A DNA stretch of 21,563 bases from a virus: IMG/VR virus record IMGVR_UViG_3300017739_000140, positions 1 to 21,563 of that record, one strand, 5' to 3'. Both the position numbers and the translations under genes were made by a program. The stretch's first letter is position 1. Each line of letters begins with the position of its first letter. The notes under the pieces are model-generated. The model was not told the origin of the DNA. It saw nothing but the letters and a program-made list of their open reading frames with translations, and ran no database searches. Below are positions 5,994-15,803 of the stretch, piece after piece.

Positions 5994-6401
5994 ATGCCTA
6001 TAATTAAAGGAATAAGAAGAATTAACCCTTTAAATCTTAACAAAAATGTTACGATTGGGGTAGCTTTTCCTTTAAATGAAAATAATATGTTTTCAGGTAC
6101 TGAAACTATAGAAGATCAAAATAGAGCTAATCTTATTAGTATTTTATTAACACAACCTGGAGAAAGAATTAACCAACCAAATTTTGGAGTAGGAGTAAAA
6201 AATTTATTATTTGAAAATAATATAGATTTAAATTTTCTAAAAACCCAAATTCAAACCCAAGTTTCTCAATTTTTAGGTAATATAAAAATCACAGAAATTC
6301 AAACTGGCTCTTCAGATGACCAACATACAATTTTTATAAGTATAACATATAAATCTTTATTAGATAATGAGGAAGATTCTATACAATTAAATTTTAACTA
6401 A
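5994..6401 (+). CDS. gp25: Baseplate wedge protein, gp25/gpW-like
   Basis: This 135-aa protein matches the gp25/gpW family, the small wedge component that contacts the first tail-sheath ring and triggers sheath contraction (T4 gp25 has 132 residues). The conserved core is visible: an N-terminal strand (IGVAFPLNENN, 21-31), a helix with NRANLISILLTQPGERI (43-59), then NQPNFGVGVKNLLFE (60-74), and a C-terminal alternating beta pattern ending SIQLNFN. The GER-x-x-x-P-x-FG-x-G motif is the family hallmark. It is followed by the gp6-like gene with a one-base TAATG overlap, the same adjacency as W and J in P2-like tails. The AAGGAAAAT-like sequence before its start is the nearest thing to a Shine-Dalgarno in the window, but is probably chance. 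Confidence 0.88.
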   Translation: MPIIKGIRRINPLNLNKNVTIGVAFPLNENNMFSGTETIEDQNRANLISILLTQPGERINQPNFGVGVKNLLFENNIDLNFLKTQIQTQVSQFLGNIKITEIQTGSSDDQHTIFISITYKSLLDNEEDSIQLNFN

Positions 6402-8293
6402 TGGCTTACAACAAAGTATTAAATACACCTAAGGAAAAAGAGATAAAATATTTAAATAAAGATTTTAATTCATTTAAAGATAATCTTATTGAGTTTACTC
6501 AAACTTATTTTCCCGAAAATTTTAATGATTTTAGTGAAGGTAATCCAGGTATGATGTTTTTAGAAATGGCTTCATATGTAGGAGATGTTTTATCTTTCTA
6601 TACCGATAACCAAATTCAGGAAACATTTTTATCTACAGCACAAGATAAAGAAAATTTATACAATATGGCATATGCCATGGGATATACCCCTAAAACAACT
6701 TCAGCTGCTAGTGTTAATTTAGATATATCTCAATTAGTTCCTTCAAAATTAATAAATGGTTCTTATGAACCAGATTATGATTACTCATTAGTTATTAGAG
6801 CTAATTCTACTTTTAATTCTTCTGAAGGATCATCTTTTTATATAGATCAAGATGTAGATTTTACATATTCATCTTCTTTAAGCAATATGGATGTAAGTAT
6901 ATTTCAATATGATACTTTAAATAACCCAGAATACTATTTACTTAAAAAAACTGTATCTTCAATTTCAGCTGAATCTAAAACTCAAACATTTGCTATTGGA
7001 GAACCAGAAAGATTTAAAACCCTAACATTATTTGACACAAATATTATATCAATTGAATCAATAACTGATTCAGATGGTAACATATATTATGAAGTACCTT
7101 ATTTAGCCCAAGATACTATATTTGAACAAATAACTAATATAGGTGCTAATGATCCTACTTTACAACAATATAATAATGAAACCCCTTATTTAATTAAACT
7201 AAAAAAAGTTCCTAGAAGATTTATATCTAGAGTCAAACCGAATAATCAAATAGAAATTCAATTTGGGGCGGGTATAAGTGATAAAGCAGATGAACAAATA
7301 ATTCCAAACCCAGATAATATAGGTTTAGGAATAAAAGATGGTAGATCTAAATTAGATAAAGCTTATGATCCCTCAAACTTTTTATATACAAAAGCATATG
7401 GTCAAGTACCATCAAATACAACATTAACAGTAACATATTTAGTTGGAGGAGGTTTATCTTCAAATGTAAATAGTAATACAATTATAGAACAAGGTACTTT
7501 ATTTATTACTAATAAACCTAATTTAAATTCTGGGATGTTAAATTTTGTTAAATCTTCTGTAACATCTACAAATATAGAAGCAGCTAAAGGTGGTGGGGCT
7601 GGTGATAGTATAGAAGATGTAAGACAAAATGCTATAGCTGCATTTTCAACCCAAAATAGAACAGTAACTAAAGAAGATTATATAATAAGAACTTTATCTA
7701 TGCCACCACAATTTGGGAGTGTAGCTAAAGCTTATATAACACAAGATGATCAAATGTCTCCTTTATCAACTGAACCTAATCGAATCCCAAATCCTTTAGC
7801 ATTAAATTTATATACATTAGGATATAATCAAGATAAAAAACTCACTACACTAAACACAGCTACAAAAACTAATTTAGCTACTTATTTAGAACAACATAGA
7901 ATATTAACAGATGCTATTAATATTAAGGATGCATTTATTATTAATATAGCATTAGATTTTGAAATAACTACTTTTAAAAATTATAATAATGAAAGAGTAT
8001 TACTCCAATGTATTACAGAATTAAAAAATTATTTTAACATAGATAAATGGCAAATAAATCAACCTATAATAATATCTGATATTAAAAACTTAATAGGAGC
8101 GGTAGATGGAGTACAAACAGTAGAAACAGTAGAATTTATAAACAAAAACGGCCTTATAAATGGATATTCACAATATATTTATCCTATTAATCAAGCTCTT
8201 AGAAATGAAGTACTTTACCCATCATTAGATCCTAGTATATTTGAAGTAAAATTTCCCGATATTGATATTAAAGGACGCGTAACAACATATTAA
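6401..8293 (+). CDS. gp6: Baseplate wedge protein, gp6 / baseplate J-like
   Basis: At 630 aa this is close to T4 gp6 (660 aa), the wedge protein that dimerises to form the inner baseplate ring. The N-terminal region (about 18-95) has the family pattern: DFNSFKDNLIEFTQTYFPE, then a GMMFLEMASYVGDVLSFYTDN segment and a NLYNMAYAMGYTP turn. The central baseplate-J part, about 390-450, has the Gly-rich loop AAKGGGAGDSIEDVRQNA followed by NRTVTKEDYIIRTL, as in gpJ proteins. The C-terminal third, with mixed alpha/beta segments, is where gp6 homologues dimerise. The start overlaps the gp25 stop by one base and the next gene begins 1 nt after its stop, so stoichiometric co-expression is likely. This is one of the safest assignments here. 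Confidence 0.9.
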   Translation: MAYNKVLNTPKEKEIKYLNKDFNSFKDNLIEFTQTYFPENFNDFSEGNPGMMFLEMASYVGDVLSFYTDNQIQETFLSTAQDKENLYNMAYAMGYTPKTTSAASVNLDISQLVPSKLINGSYEPDYDYSLVIRANSTFNSSEGSSFYIDQDVDFTYSSSLSNMDVSIFQYDTLNNPEYYLLKKTVSSISAESKTQTFAIGEPERFKTLTLFDTNIISIESITDSDGNIYYEVPYLAQDTIFEQITNIGANDPTLQQYNNETPYLIKLKKVPRRFISRVKPNNQIEIQFGAGISDKADEQIIPNPDNIGLGIKDGRSKLDKAYDPSNFLYTKAYGQVPSNTTLTVTYLVGGGLSSNVNSNTIIEQGTLFITNKPNLNSGMLNFVKSSVTSTNIEAAKGGGAGDSIEDVRQNAIAAFSTQNRTVTKEDYIIRTLSMPPQFGSVAKAYITQDDQMSPLSTEPNRIPNPLALNLYTLGYNQDKKLTTLNTATKTNLATYLEQHRILTDAINIKDAFIINIALDFEITTFKNYNNERVLLQCITELKNYFNIDKWQINQPIIISDIKNLIGAVDGVQTVETVEFINKNGLINGYSQYIYPINQALRNEVLYPSLDPSIFEVKFPDIDIKGRVTTY

Positions 8294-8294
8294 A

Positions 8295-9449
8295 ATGGCA
8301 TATTATTTTTTATTCCCAGAATTAGATACAACATTATATAGTCATCCTGATAGATCAGAAATGAATACAGGTAATGATGAAATTCTTGAAATTGTAAAAG
8401 AAAGAGGATCAACAGATAATATTTTATATCCTTCAAGAATTTTATTAAAATTTAAAAATGAAGAAATAAAAACTGTTATTAGTGATGTAATAGGATCTTC
8501 TACATTCAATAATTTTACAACAGCAAGTCTACAACTTACAGCTGCGGAACCCCAAAATTTAATATCTACTTTAAATTTAAATCTATTTGCTTTATCACAA
8601 TCATGGGATGAAGGGACAGGAAGATATTCAAATCTACCTACTAGTTCAAATGGGGCAAGTTGGAAATTTAGAAATAATACAACAGTAGCTACTGAATGGA
8701 CTACTGCAAGTTTTGGAGCAGGATCAACAGGATCTGTAGAAAACTCTACTCAATTAACCCAAGGGGGAGGAGTATGGTATACAGGTAGTGGTTTTACTAC
8801 AACACAACAATTTTTAATAGGAGATACATTAGATACTAATTTTAATGTAACTAATATAATAAAAAAACATTCAGCAAGTTTATTTGCTAGTGATACTTAC
8901 CCTACAGGTATTGAAAATAATGGATTTTTAATTAAAAAACCAAAAACTGTAGAAGAAAATATATCCGCTAGTTTTGGTGAATTACAATATTTTTCAGTTG
9001 ACACCCATACAATACATCCTCCTAAATTATGTTTTAAATGGGATGATAGTATCCATAATAAACAATCATCTGCTAAACAAAGTGGAGAATTAAATATTTC
9101 ATTATATAGAAATAAAGAGAAATATAATCAAAATGATGAAGCTATATTTAGGATTCACGTAAGAGATAAATATCCTACTAGACAATTTGCATCTTCATCT
9201 AATTATTTAAACCCGGGATATTTTACAACAGCATCTTATTATAGTATAAGAGATGCCCATACGGAACAAGAAATAATCCCTTTTGATAATAACAATACTA
9301 AATTAAGTGCTGATGATGAGGGTATGTTTTTTAAAATTTTTATGAAGGGTTTGCAACCTGAAAGATATTATAGAGTTTTATTTAAACATACTAATAACGA
9401 AAGCACAAAAATATATGATGATAATTATTTCTTTAAAGTTATTAGATAA
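8295..9449 (+). CDS. Baseplate/tail structural protein with DNRLRE-like domain
   Basis: This 384-aa protein is beta-rich. It resembles the DNRLRE/disaggregatase-like module: an N-terminal PSRILLKF strand (46-53), TTASLQLTAAEPQNL (75-89), the SQSWDEGTGRY turn (101-111), GASWKFRN (120-127), a Gly-rich GGGVWYTGSGF (157-167), the ILGD-like FLIGDTLDTNFNVTNII (173-189), and a closing ELQYFSVDTHTIHPPKL (229-245). Such domains occur in cell-surface and carbohydrate-associated proteins. The C-terminal part (about 255-384) is a second beta domain with SGELNISLYRNK and YYRVLFKH. It lies directly after the gp6-like gene, in the wedge operon, so it is probably a baseplate-periphery or fibre-attachment subunit. 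No T4 counterpart can be named with confidence; gp7/gp8 positions are only analogies. Confidence 0.7.
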   Translation: MAYYFLFPELDTTLYSHPDRSEMNTGNDEILEIVKERGSTDNILYPSRILLKFKNEEIKTVISDVIGSSTFNNFTTASLQLTAAEPQNLISTLNLNLFALSQSWDEGTGRYSNLPTSSNGASWKFRNNTTVATEWTTASFGAGSTGSVENSTQLTQGGGVWYTGSGFTTTQQFLIGDTLDTNFNVTNIIKKHSASLFASDTYPTGIENNGFLIKKPKTVEENISASFGELQYFSVDTHTIHPPKLCFKWDDSIHNKQSSAKQSGELNISLYRNKEKYNQNDEAIFRIHVRDKYPTRQFASSSNYLNPGYFTTASYYSIRDAHTEQEIIPFDNNNTKLSADDEGMFFKIFMKGLQPERYYRVLFKHTNNESTKIYDDNYFFKVIR

Positions 9450-11173
9450 TGGCAAATCAAAATATAAAATTAGAAAAATCTATTATAAGTAGTAAAACAT
9501 CAAATGATTTATATAGTAAAAATTTTAATAATATAGCTAAATCTGATGTAGAAATAGACCAATCAAGAATATCAGATATATATGATATAGTTTTTTATAA
9601 TACACCTAAAACAGGAACTTATTCACATACTTCTATAGTACAAAGAATTTTTGATTATATTCATGTTCCCCTTAATCGAACATTAGATAATAAAATAGAA
9701 ACATTATCTGATAGTTTAATTGAGTTAAATAATGAATTAGATAATAGACAAAGTCCTTTTGAACCCCAACACCCGGTATATGCTAATGGATCTTTTATTA
9801 TAGCGGGAGAAAATGGAGTTAAATATGATGGATTAGATACAGTTTATATAATGCAAGAAGGTTTAAAAAGACCTATTGCTAATACAGATATATATAAATC
9901 TATTAGAAAGTGTTTTGATCAGCCATATACTGGTTCAGCAATTTTTACTGGTTTATATTTTGTAAATTTAGAAGAAATAAACACTATAAATGAAGGAGCT
10001 AGAATAACAACTACAGATGATTTAAATATAACAGGAATAAATTTAGATGTTGAAGATACAGAAATAACAGCGTATTATTCTAGTTATATTTTAGAACTTG
10101 AATGTGTAGGTAATGAAATAGAAGATGCATCTGATTTATTAGTAATAGACCCAGATGCTCAATTTTACCTTAATGGTGGTTGTAGTATACGATATTTTGA
10201 GGCAGGTACTGAAGAAAATCGCAGGTCTGTCTTTAATCCTATACGAATATTAGGACTTAATCTTAATAAAGGCCAAAAACGAATTATCAGAGTGGGCAGA
10301 AATAATGATTTACAACCAACTATAGATGGTGTTCCCCCAAATGCATCTGATTATTATACAACCCCTAATGTACAATATAATGGTAATACAGTACAAGATT
10401 ATATTAAAGCATGGGGTGAAGGTACTAAATATGATGGTATTGTAGATATAACGGGAAGAGTAAAATATAAAGAATTAGGTAAAGATACAAAAATATATGA
10501 TAACCCTGGTAAACAAAAAATACTAAATGGATTACCTCCTAACTTTCTTATATCACCCCAAATAGTAGGAGAAGAATTAAGTATATATGGTACTAGAATA
10601 ATATATCCGGGTGGATCTGACCTATATGGAGATCAACAACATGAAAGTTATTTACAAAATGAAGTATTTAATGACCCTACAAGTAATTATTATAAACCAG
10701 AATTTTATGGACAACCTATTTTTAGATATGATAGTGATTATCTTGTTTTATTGGGATATGAAGATACTAATTTAGGTAATTATATAGGCTTTTTATCTTT
10801 AGAAAAACAAGAAGATAGAGTCCCTACTGGATTAAATGCTGCGTATTTAGGTTTAGCTACTCTTGGATTTGCACTTGATAGTACTCCAATAAGATTTTAT
10901 AAAAAATCAAAATTAAAAGAAGAAGACCCAAATGATAAACATATCTGTCCGTTACCTGAGGAAGATAGTGGTAAAGAATTTGGATGGAAAGATAGAGATT
11001 GGAATGTAAAAAGATTAAGATATAAAGGTTTTAAAAATACTCCAGCTTATGGTTTTAAAGTAGATGCAAGAAATTATGAAAGAGGAGGAAATAAAAATCC
11101 ATTACAAGATGGATTTATATATCCTTCATATTTATTTGATAACCATCCAAATCAATGGACTCCTTGGAATTAA
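9449..11173 (+). CDS. Unidentified baseplate/tail structural protein (574 aa)
   Basis: This 574-aa soluble protein starts in a one-base overlap with the previous stop (TAATG). The N-terminal 60 residues are polar. Residues about 60-105 hold a helical stretch (VQRIFDYIHVPLNRTLDNKI, then a Leu/Asn/Glu heptad region) that could trimerise. Residues about 110-300 are beta-rich with many Tyr, Asn, Gly and Asp. The C-terminal part (about 480-574) has KLKEEDPNDKHICPL with a lone Cys and an aromatic ending (HPNQWTPWN). No enzymatic motif was seen. The context between the gp6-like and gpI/gp7-like genes makes it a wedge or peripheral baseplate component. I do not recognise the family; T4 gp8 or gp10 analogues remain possible. 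Confidence 0.7.
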   Translation: MANQNIKLEKSIISSKTSNDLYSKNFNNIAKSDVEIDQSRISDIYDIVFYNTPKTGTYSHTSIVQRIFDYIHVPLNRTLDNKIETLSDSLIELNNELDNRQSPFEPQHPVYANGSFIIAGENGVKYDGLDTVYIMQEGLKRPIANTDIYKSIRKCFDQPYTGSAIFTGLYFVNLEEINTINEGARITTTDDLNITGINLDVEDTEITAYYSSYILELECVGNEIEDASDLLVIDPDAQFYLNGGCSIRYFEAGTEENRRSVFNPIRILGLNLNKGQKRIIRVGRNNDLQPTIDGVPPNASDYYTTPNVQYNGNTVQDYIKAWGEGTKYDGIVDITGRVKYKELGKDTKIYDNPGKQKILNGLPPNFLISPQIVGEELSIYGTRIIYPGGSDLYGDQQHESYLQNEVFNDPTSNYYKPEFYGQPIFRYDSDYLVLLGYEDTNLGNYIGFLSLEKQEDRVPTGLNAAYLGLATLGFALDSTPIRFYKKSKLKEEDPNDKHICPLPEEDSGKEFGWKDRDWNVKRLRYKGFKNTPAYGFKVDARNYERGGNKNPLQDGFIYPSYLFDNHPNQWTPWN

Positions 11174-11176
11174 TAT

Positions 11177-12091
11177 ATGGCACTTAAATTAAAAATATCA
11201 AAAAATCCTTTTAACCTTTCAGGTTCATCTAATAAAATAGTAGAACCTTTAAGTGATATACCTATATCAAATGTATTTACATCAACTACGTCTACTAACC
11301 AAACCTCAGTTAATAATGAATTAACTTCTAATTTAGCCCCTAAAAATTTACTCCCCCCATTATCCCCTACAGGAACCGTTAATTCTTTACCTTTTAATAT
11401 AAATCTTAGTAAAAATTTTTATGGATATAATGGAGCTTTAGAAGAATTAGATGAAGAATTTATAGAATTTAATCTTACTAAATACACAACTAAAGATTTT
11501 TTTAATATATTTGATAAATTTTTTTATCAATTAGATAAAGATATATTACTTACTCCTATATTAGCAAGAAGTGGAAATTATATAGGAGGATATATAAATC
11601 CTAGAAATATAGAAATAAAAAATTTACAAAGAGAAATACAAAAAATAAAAGATGAAATAGATTCTATAGAAAAAGAACACCCTTACTTTAAAAATGGTAA
11701 AGTAATAGCCCTTGATGCATATAAAAATAATGCATCTGCAGCTGTAAATGAATCACAAATTTATTATATGCAGTCAGCAAAAAAAAGAATAATATTAGAT
11801 AAAGATGTTTATAGGGGTATGAAAAATAGATTAGGAAAACCATCTGCTGGTAATACTGATCAAATAACAGACCAAGATTTTATAATTTTTGTAAAAAATT
11901 TAAATGCTATACCTATGGGTCCCCCAATTCGTAAATTTGATGATATTTATACACCGCCACAATTAGATGAAGATGGTGAATTAGGAATAGGCACTAATAA
12001 CATAACCCTATATATTAATAGATGGCCAAACAATGCCATTAATGGAGAAGAGGTTAATGGTGGTTATGGAACTATTAGTACAAGAGATTAA
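11177..12091 (+). CDS. Unidentified baseplate/tail protein with a central coiled coil (304 aa)
   Basis: This 304-aa protein has a Ser/Thr/Asn/Pro-rich N-terminal region (about 1-75), likely extended, followed by an aromatic/acidic segment (NLTKYTTKDFFNIFDKFFYQ, 98-117). A short strongly charged helix follows at about 147-167 (NLQREIQKIKDEIDSIEKEH), which looks like a coiled coil. Then comes a mixed region to residue 230 and a Gly/Asn-rich C-terminal end. No signal, membrane or catalytic motif was seen. It sits 3 nt after the 574-aa gene and 3 nt before the 1235-aa gene, so it is inferred to be a structural or linker protein of the same baseplate complex. The family is not recognised. Confidence 0.7.
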   Translation: MALKLKISKNPFNLSGSSNKIVEPLSDIPISNVFTSTTSTNQTSVNNELTSNLAPKNLLPPLSPTGTVNSLPFNINLSKNFYGYNGALEELDEEFIEFNLTKYTTKDFFNIFDKFFYQLDKDILLTPILARSGNYIGGYINPRNIEIKNLQREIQKIKDEIDSIEKEHPYFKNGKVIALDAYKNNASAAVNESQIYYMQSAKKRIILDKDVYRGMKNRLGKPSAGNTDQITDQDFIIFVKNLNAIPMGPPIRKFDDIYTPPQLDEDGELGIGTNNITLYINRWPNNAINGEEVNGGYGTISTRD

Positions 12092-12094
12092 AAA

Positions 12095-15000
12095 ATGATT
12101 AAAAACTACATACAAAGAGATCAATACGCAGGAGGAGGAGGTGGAGGTTCCTACGGGGGAAATAATACAAACACAACCACAACTTCACAAAATACTACAA
12201 CCCCATCAACTACAGGACCTGATATTATGATTACTGAAACAACTGAAGATCCTAATATAGGTTATGGAACTGATGATACTTTAGTATTAAATACTGTTTC
12301 TTCAAAAACAATAGATAGAACTTTTGGTAGAAGCGATGATTATATAGAATTACATATATATAATAATAATAATCAATTAATATATTCTGAAAAAGATTTT
12401 AAAGATTATCATTTAGTTTTAGAAGAAGGAAAATCAACTACAAGTAATATACAAGTAGATCCTAATAAAATATTAACAGACAGAGGATATATTACAGGAC
12501 AATTTCAAGTTAAATTAAATATATTAAAAAATAAAATATTTAATTCATCTGATTTACCATTTATTTTAAAAGAAGTATCAACTAGTAGAAGAGAAATAAG
12601 ATCAACTACATCAGTAGTTAAAAATAATACTTTTGATAGTGCAGTAAGTGGTTTTATTTCAGAAGTAGAATCTTCTGCTTATTTTAAAGAATTTTCTGTA
12701 AATTTTGGAAATGATATATTAATACCCTGTATTAATGTATTGTTAAATAAGGAACCAGTTAGACATGAATTACTATTAAAAACCTTAAATCCTTTACCAA
12801 CTGATATTTCTATAAGAACTAATTTTAAAGTAGTTGAAGAAATTTCAGATCCTATTATTTTAAATGTAGATTTAGGAGATCCTCAATTAGTTAATGAAGG
12901 AATTCCTATACAAGGACCTAATTTTCATATAGATATAAGACAAAATAATTCTGTTCCTAGTGGTTTTAAAAGTTATGATGAATTATTATCATATAATATT
13001 ACTTCTTCATACCAACACTTATTAAGTAAAATAGAAACCTCAGGATTAGAAATAGATATAAAATATGATAAAATAAAAACAGTATCTGAAAGTTTAGAAA
13101 ATATAGATATTCCATATCATTTTGATAATTTTGTTCATTTTAGTTCTGCTACTGAACGTTTAAAAAACTTTGAATATAAATTAAAATTAATAGAATTATA
13201 TGATAGTCAATTAAACCAAACAGATAAAATTACAGGAAATACATCTCAGTCTTCAGCTGTTATTTATGCCAAAAATTCAATTAACACTAAAAAGGAAAAC
13301 CTAATTAAGGGTCTTGATGGCTACGAGCAATTTTTATATTTTGAATCTGGCACTTATTCTTGGCCTAAACAAAATTCAACTAATCCTTATACATTACATT
13401 CAATAACTTCTTCAGAAGCTAAAATATGGTTAGGGGATAGTAGAGGAGCTTATCCACATTATGGGGGTCAACTTTTATCTGCTTCTTTATTTGATAAACA
13501 AAATGAATATGCTTTAGAAAAAATAATCCCTTCTTTTATTAAGGAAAATTCAGATAATAATTTATATATTAGTTTTACTAATATGGTAGGGCAACATTTT
13601 GATTCAATTTGGACTTATATAAAAGCAATTACTGAAACTAAAAATGCAACCCACACACAAGGAAGTATTTCAAAAGATTTAGTTTATTACCAACTTAAAA
13701 GTTTAGGCATTGAATCTTTTGATCAATTTGAAAATTCAAATTTAATAGAATATATTTTAGGAGAAGGATCTGGTAGTAATCAATATGATGTAGAAAATTT
13801 TTACTCATCTTCAGGTATACCCTCTGAAACAATGATAACTGCTTCAAATGATGGTTCAATTCCTAAAGGAGATATAGCAAAAGAAATTTGGAAACGATTA
13901 TATCACAACGCACCTTATCTTTTAAAAACTAAAGGAACAGAAAGAGGGATTAAAGCATTAATGAGTTGCTATGGTGTTCCTTCAACTATATTAAGTATAA
14001 AAGAATATGGTGGATCTACACCTGTAAGTGGTCCTTTAAAAGACTTAAAAACAGCAGATTTTTATAAAACATTTACATATGAAAAAGCTAGTTTAGCTTT
14101 AAATGGAAATTCTGGAACAGGAGGATTTTTTATAAAAACAAATTGGTCTTCTTCCTTAACAGATGCTTTATCTGCTTCTGCTAAAACAGTAGAATTTAGA
14201 ATTAAACCTGTAAGATCAGTAAGCCAATATCATTTATTTGGTTTATCAGGTAGTAATGCTGCTAAAGATCCACATTTAGTTTTAACACCGTACACAGGAA
14301 ATGATATATCTTCTTCGGGGGATGCTTCCCAATATGGTAAACTAGATTTATATATTAATAATAGTATAGTTGAATCTACATCTAATTTTCCTATATATAA
14401 TGGTGATTTTTGGAATATCCATGTGGGTACACTAGGAACATCTGGGAGTAGTGCTGAAGTTCAGTTTGGAGCTTATCAAGCTAATTTTAATAAAAATATA
14501 AGTAAATATGTAACCTCTAGTACACAAACAGAAGCAGATAGACAATTAACATTTGGAGATCCATTTAATGGGGGAAACAATATAGGGGGAGCATTACATG
14601 TTTATTTTGGGGGAGTACCCGCTAACGGAGCAGCAGCCTATAATACAATAGATACTTTAAAATATTCAGGTTCATTACAAGAAATTAGATATTATTTTGG
14701 TGAATTATTATCTGATAGTACTCTTACAAAACACGCTCTTGAACCATTTATGTATGCAGGTAATTCTATTTCATCATCCTATAATAATGTAGTATTAAGA
14801 TTACCCTTAGGGTCAAATGATATACAAGATAGTGGAAGTTTCCACCCTAATATAGATGTAGATTATTTAGGAATGATAAATGGTGCTTCAAGTTCTATGT
14901 CTTCACAGCAATTTGAAGAAATAATAGAAACTCATTTTTTACCAACTCCTGATACTGTAGGTATTTCAACTACAAGTGAAAAAGTTAGAATAGATGAGGG

Positions 15001-15802
15001 TACAGTAAATGAAAATATATTATCTCCATTTAAAAAATTTGAAACATCTACACTAGATAGACAACCACAAGATTTTGAAGATTTAGGAATATTTTTTTCA
15101 CCTACAAATGAATTAAATGAAGATATATCCTACCAGTTAGGAGCATTTAGATTAGATGATTATATAGGTTCACCCCTACCTTCAGAACAAACATCTTCTC
15201 AATATCAAGATTTAAAAGAAATAAAAGATGAATATTTTAAAAGAGTAAAGAATAAATATAATTATGGAGATTATATAAAAACTATTCAATATTTAGATCA
15301 TACATTATTTAAACTTATAGAACAATTTGTTCCTTTTAGAGCTAATTTAAAAACTGGTTTAGTAATAGAACCACATTTTTTAGAAAGATCTAAATTTCAA
15401 AGAACATTACCTATAAGATCGGATGCTCAAACAGCTATACCAGGAACACATCAAAATATAGAAACTAATTTAACTTTAAATTATAATAGTGGTTCTATTT
15501 ACTCTTTAGAAGATTCTAGTGTAGTTAGTGTAAATAATTTATCTTTTACTACTTCAAGTAAAGGAAAAAGATTAGATCAAGGTACTAATGGTACAATTTT
15601 TATTTATGACGATCATTTGGATCCCTCAGAAAAAGATATTAATAGAGAAAATAATCAATCGGCCCAAGCTCCTATTCAACCTTTTTTAAGCACTAAACCT
15701 TTTGGCTATATATCACATGAATCTAATATATTACTAGGAAATGCACCAACTGGAAGAAAATCTAATAAGTATTATAAATATAAAGAATATATACTAAAGT
15801 AA
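12095..15802 (+). CDS. Large wedge-like tail protein: P2 gpI/T4 gp7-like motif with embedded LamG-like domain
   Basis: This 1235-aa protein is the largest here and compares in size to T4 gp7 (1032 aa). The N-terminus (14-43) is a Gly- then Thr/Asn-rich linker. Residues about 490-640 resemble the tail protein I family: NMVGQHFDSIWTYIKAITE, then AKEIWKRLYHNAPYLL (595-610) and KTKGTERGIKALMSCYGVPS (612-631) plus IKEYGGS. The KGT-x-x-x-(I/A)-x-x-L plus Glu-Tyr pattern is the family signature. Residues about 697-870 form a LamG/concanavalin-like jelly roll (TVEFRIKP start, GSLQEIRYYFGELLSDS end). The C-terminal part includes FRANLKTGLVIEPHFLERSK. It probably links the inner wedge to outer fibres and may bind glycans. 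Domain boundaries are by eye. Confidence 0.7.
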   Translation: MIKNYIQRDQYAGGGGGGSYGGNNTNTTTTSQNTTTPSTTGPDIMITETTEDPNIGYGTDDTLVLNTVSSKTIDRTFGRSDDYIELHIYNNNNQLIYSEKDFKDYHLVLEEGKSTTSNIQVDPNKILTDRGYITGQFQVKLNILKNKIFNSSDLPFILKEVSTSRREIRSTTSVVKNNTFDSAVSGFISEVESSAYFKEFSVNFGNDILIPCINVLLNKEPVRHELLLKTLNPLPTDISIRTNFKVVEEISDPIILNVDLGDPQLVNEGIPIQGPNFHIDIRQNNSVPSGFKSYDELLSYNITSSYQHLLSKIETSGLEIDIKYDKIKTVSESLENIDIPYHFDNFVHFSSATERLKNFEYKLKLIELYDSQLNQTDKITGNTSQSSAVIYAKNSINTKKENLIKGLDGYEQFLYFESGTYSWPKQNSTNPYTLHSITSSEAKIWLGDSRGAYPHYGGQLLSASLFDKQNEYALEKIIPSFIKENSDNNLYISFTNMVGQHFDSIWTYIKAITETKNATHTQGSISKDLVYYQLKSLGIESFDQFENSNLIEYILGEGSGSNQYDVENFYSSSGIPSETMITASNDGSIPKGDIAKEIWKRLYHNAPYLLKTKGTERGIKALMSCYGVPSTILSIKEYGGSTPVSGPLKDLKTADFYKTFTYEKASLALNGNSGTGGFFIKTNWSSSLTDALSASAKTVEFRIKPVRSVSQYHLFGLSGSNAAKDPHLVLTPYTGNDISSSGDASQYGKLDLYINNSIVESTSNFPIYNGDFWNIHVGTLGTSGSSAEVQFGAYQANFNKNISKYVTSSTQTEADRQLTFGDPFNGGNNIGGALHVYFGGVPANGAAAYNTIDTLKYSGSLQEIRYYFGELLSDSTLTKHALEPFMYAGNSISSSYNNVVLRLPLGSNDIQDSGSFHPNIDVDYLGMINGASSSMSSQQFEEIIETHFLPTPDTVGISTTSEKVRIDEGTVNENILSPFKKFETSTLDRQPQDFEDLGIFFSPTNELNEDISYQLGAFRLDDYIGSPLPSEQTSSQYQDLKEIKDEYFKRVKNKYNYGDYIKTIQYLDHTLFKLIEQFVPFRANLKTGLVIEPHFLERSKFQRTLPIRSDAQTAIPGTHQNIETNLTLNYNSGSIYSLEDSSVVSVNNLSFTTSSKGKRLDQGTNGTIFIYDDHLDPSEKDINRENNQSAQAPIQPFLSTKPFGYISHESNILLGNAPTGRKSNKYYKYKEYILK

Positions 15803-15803
15803 T

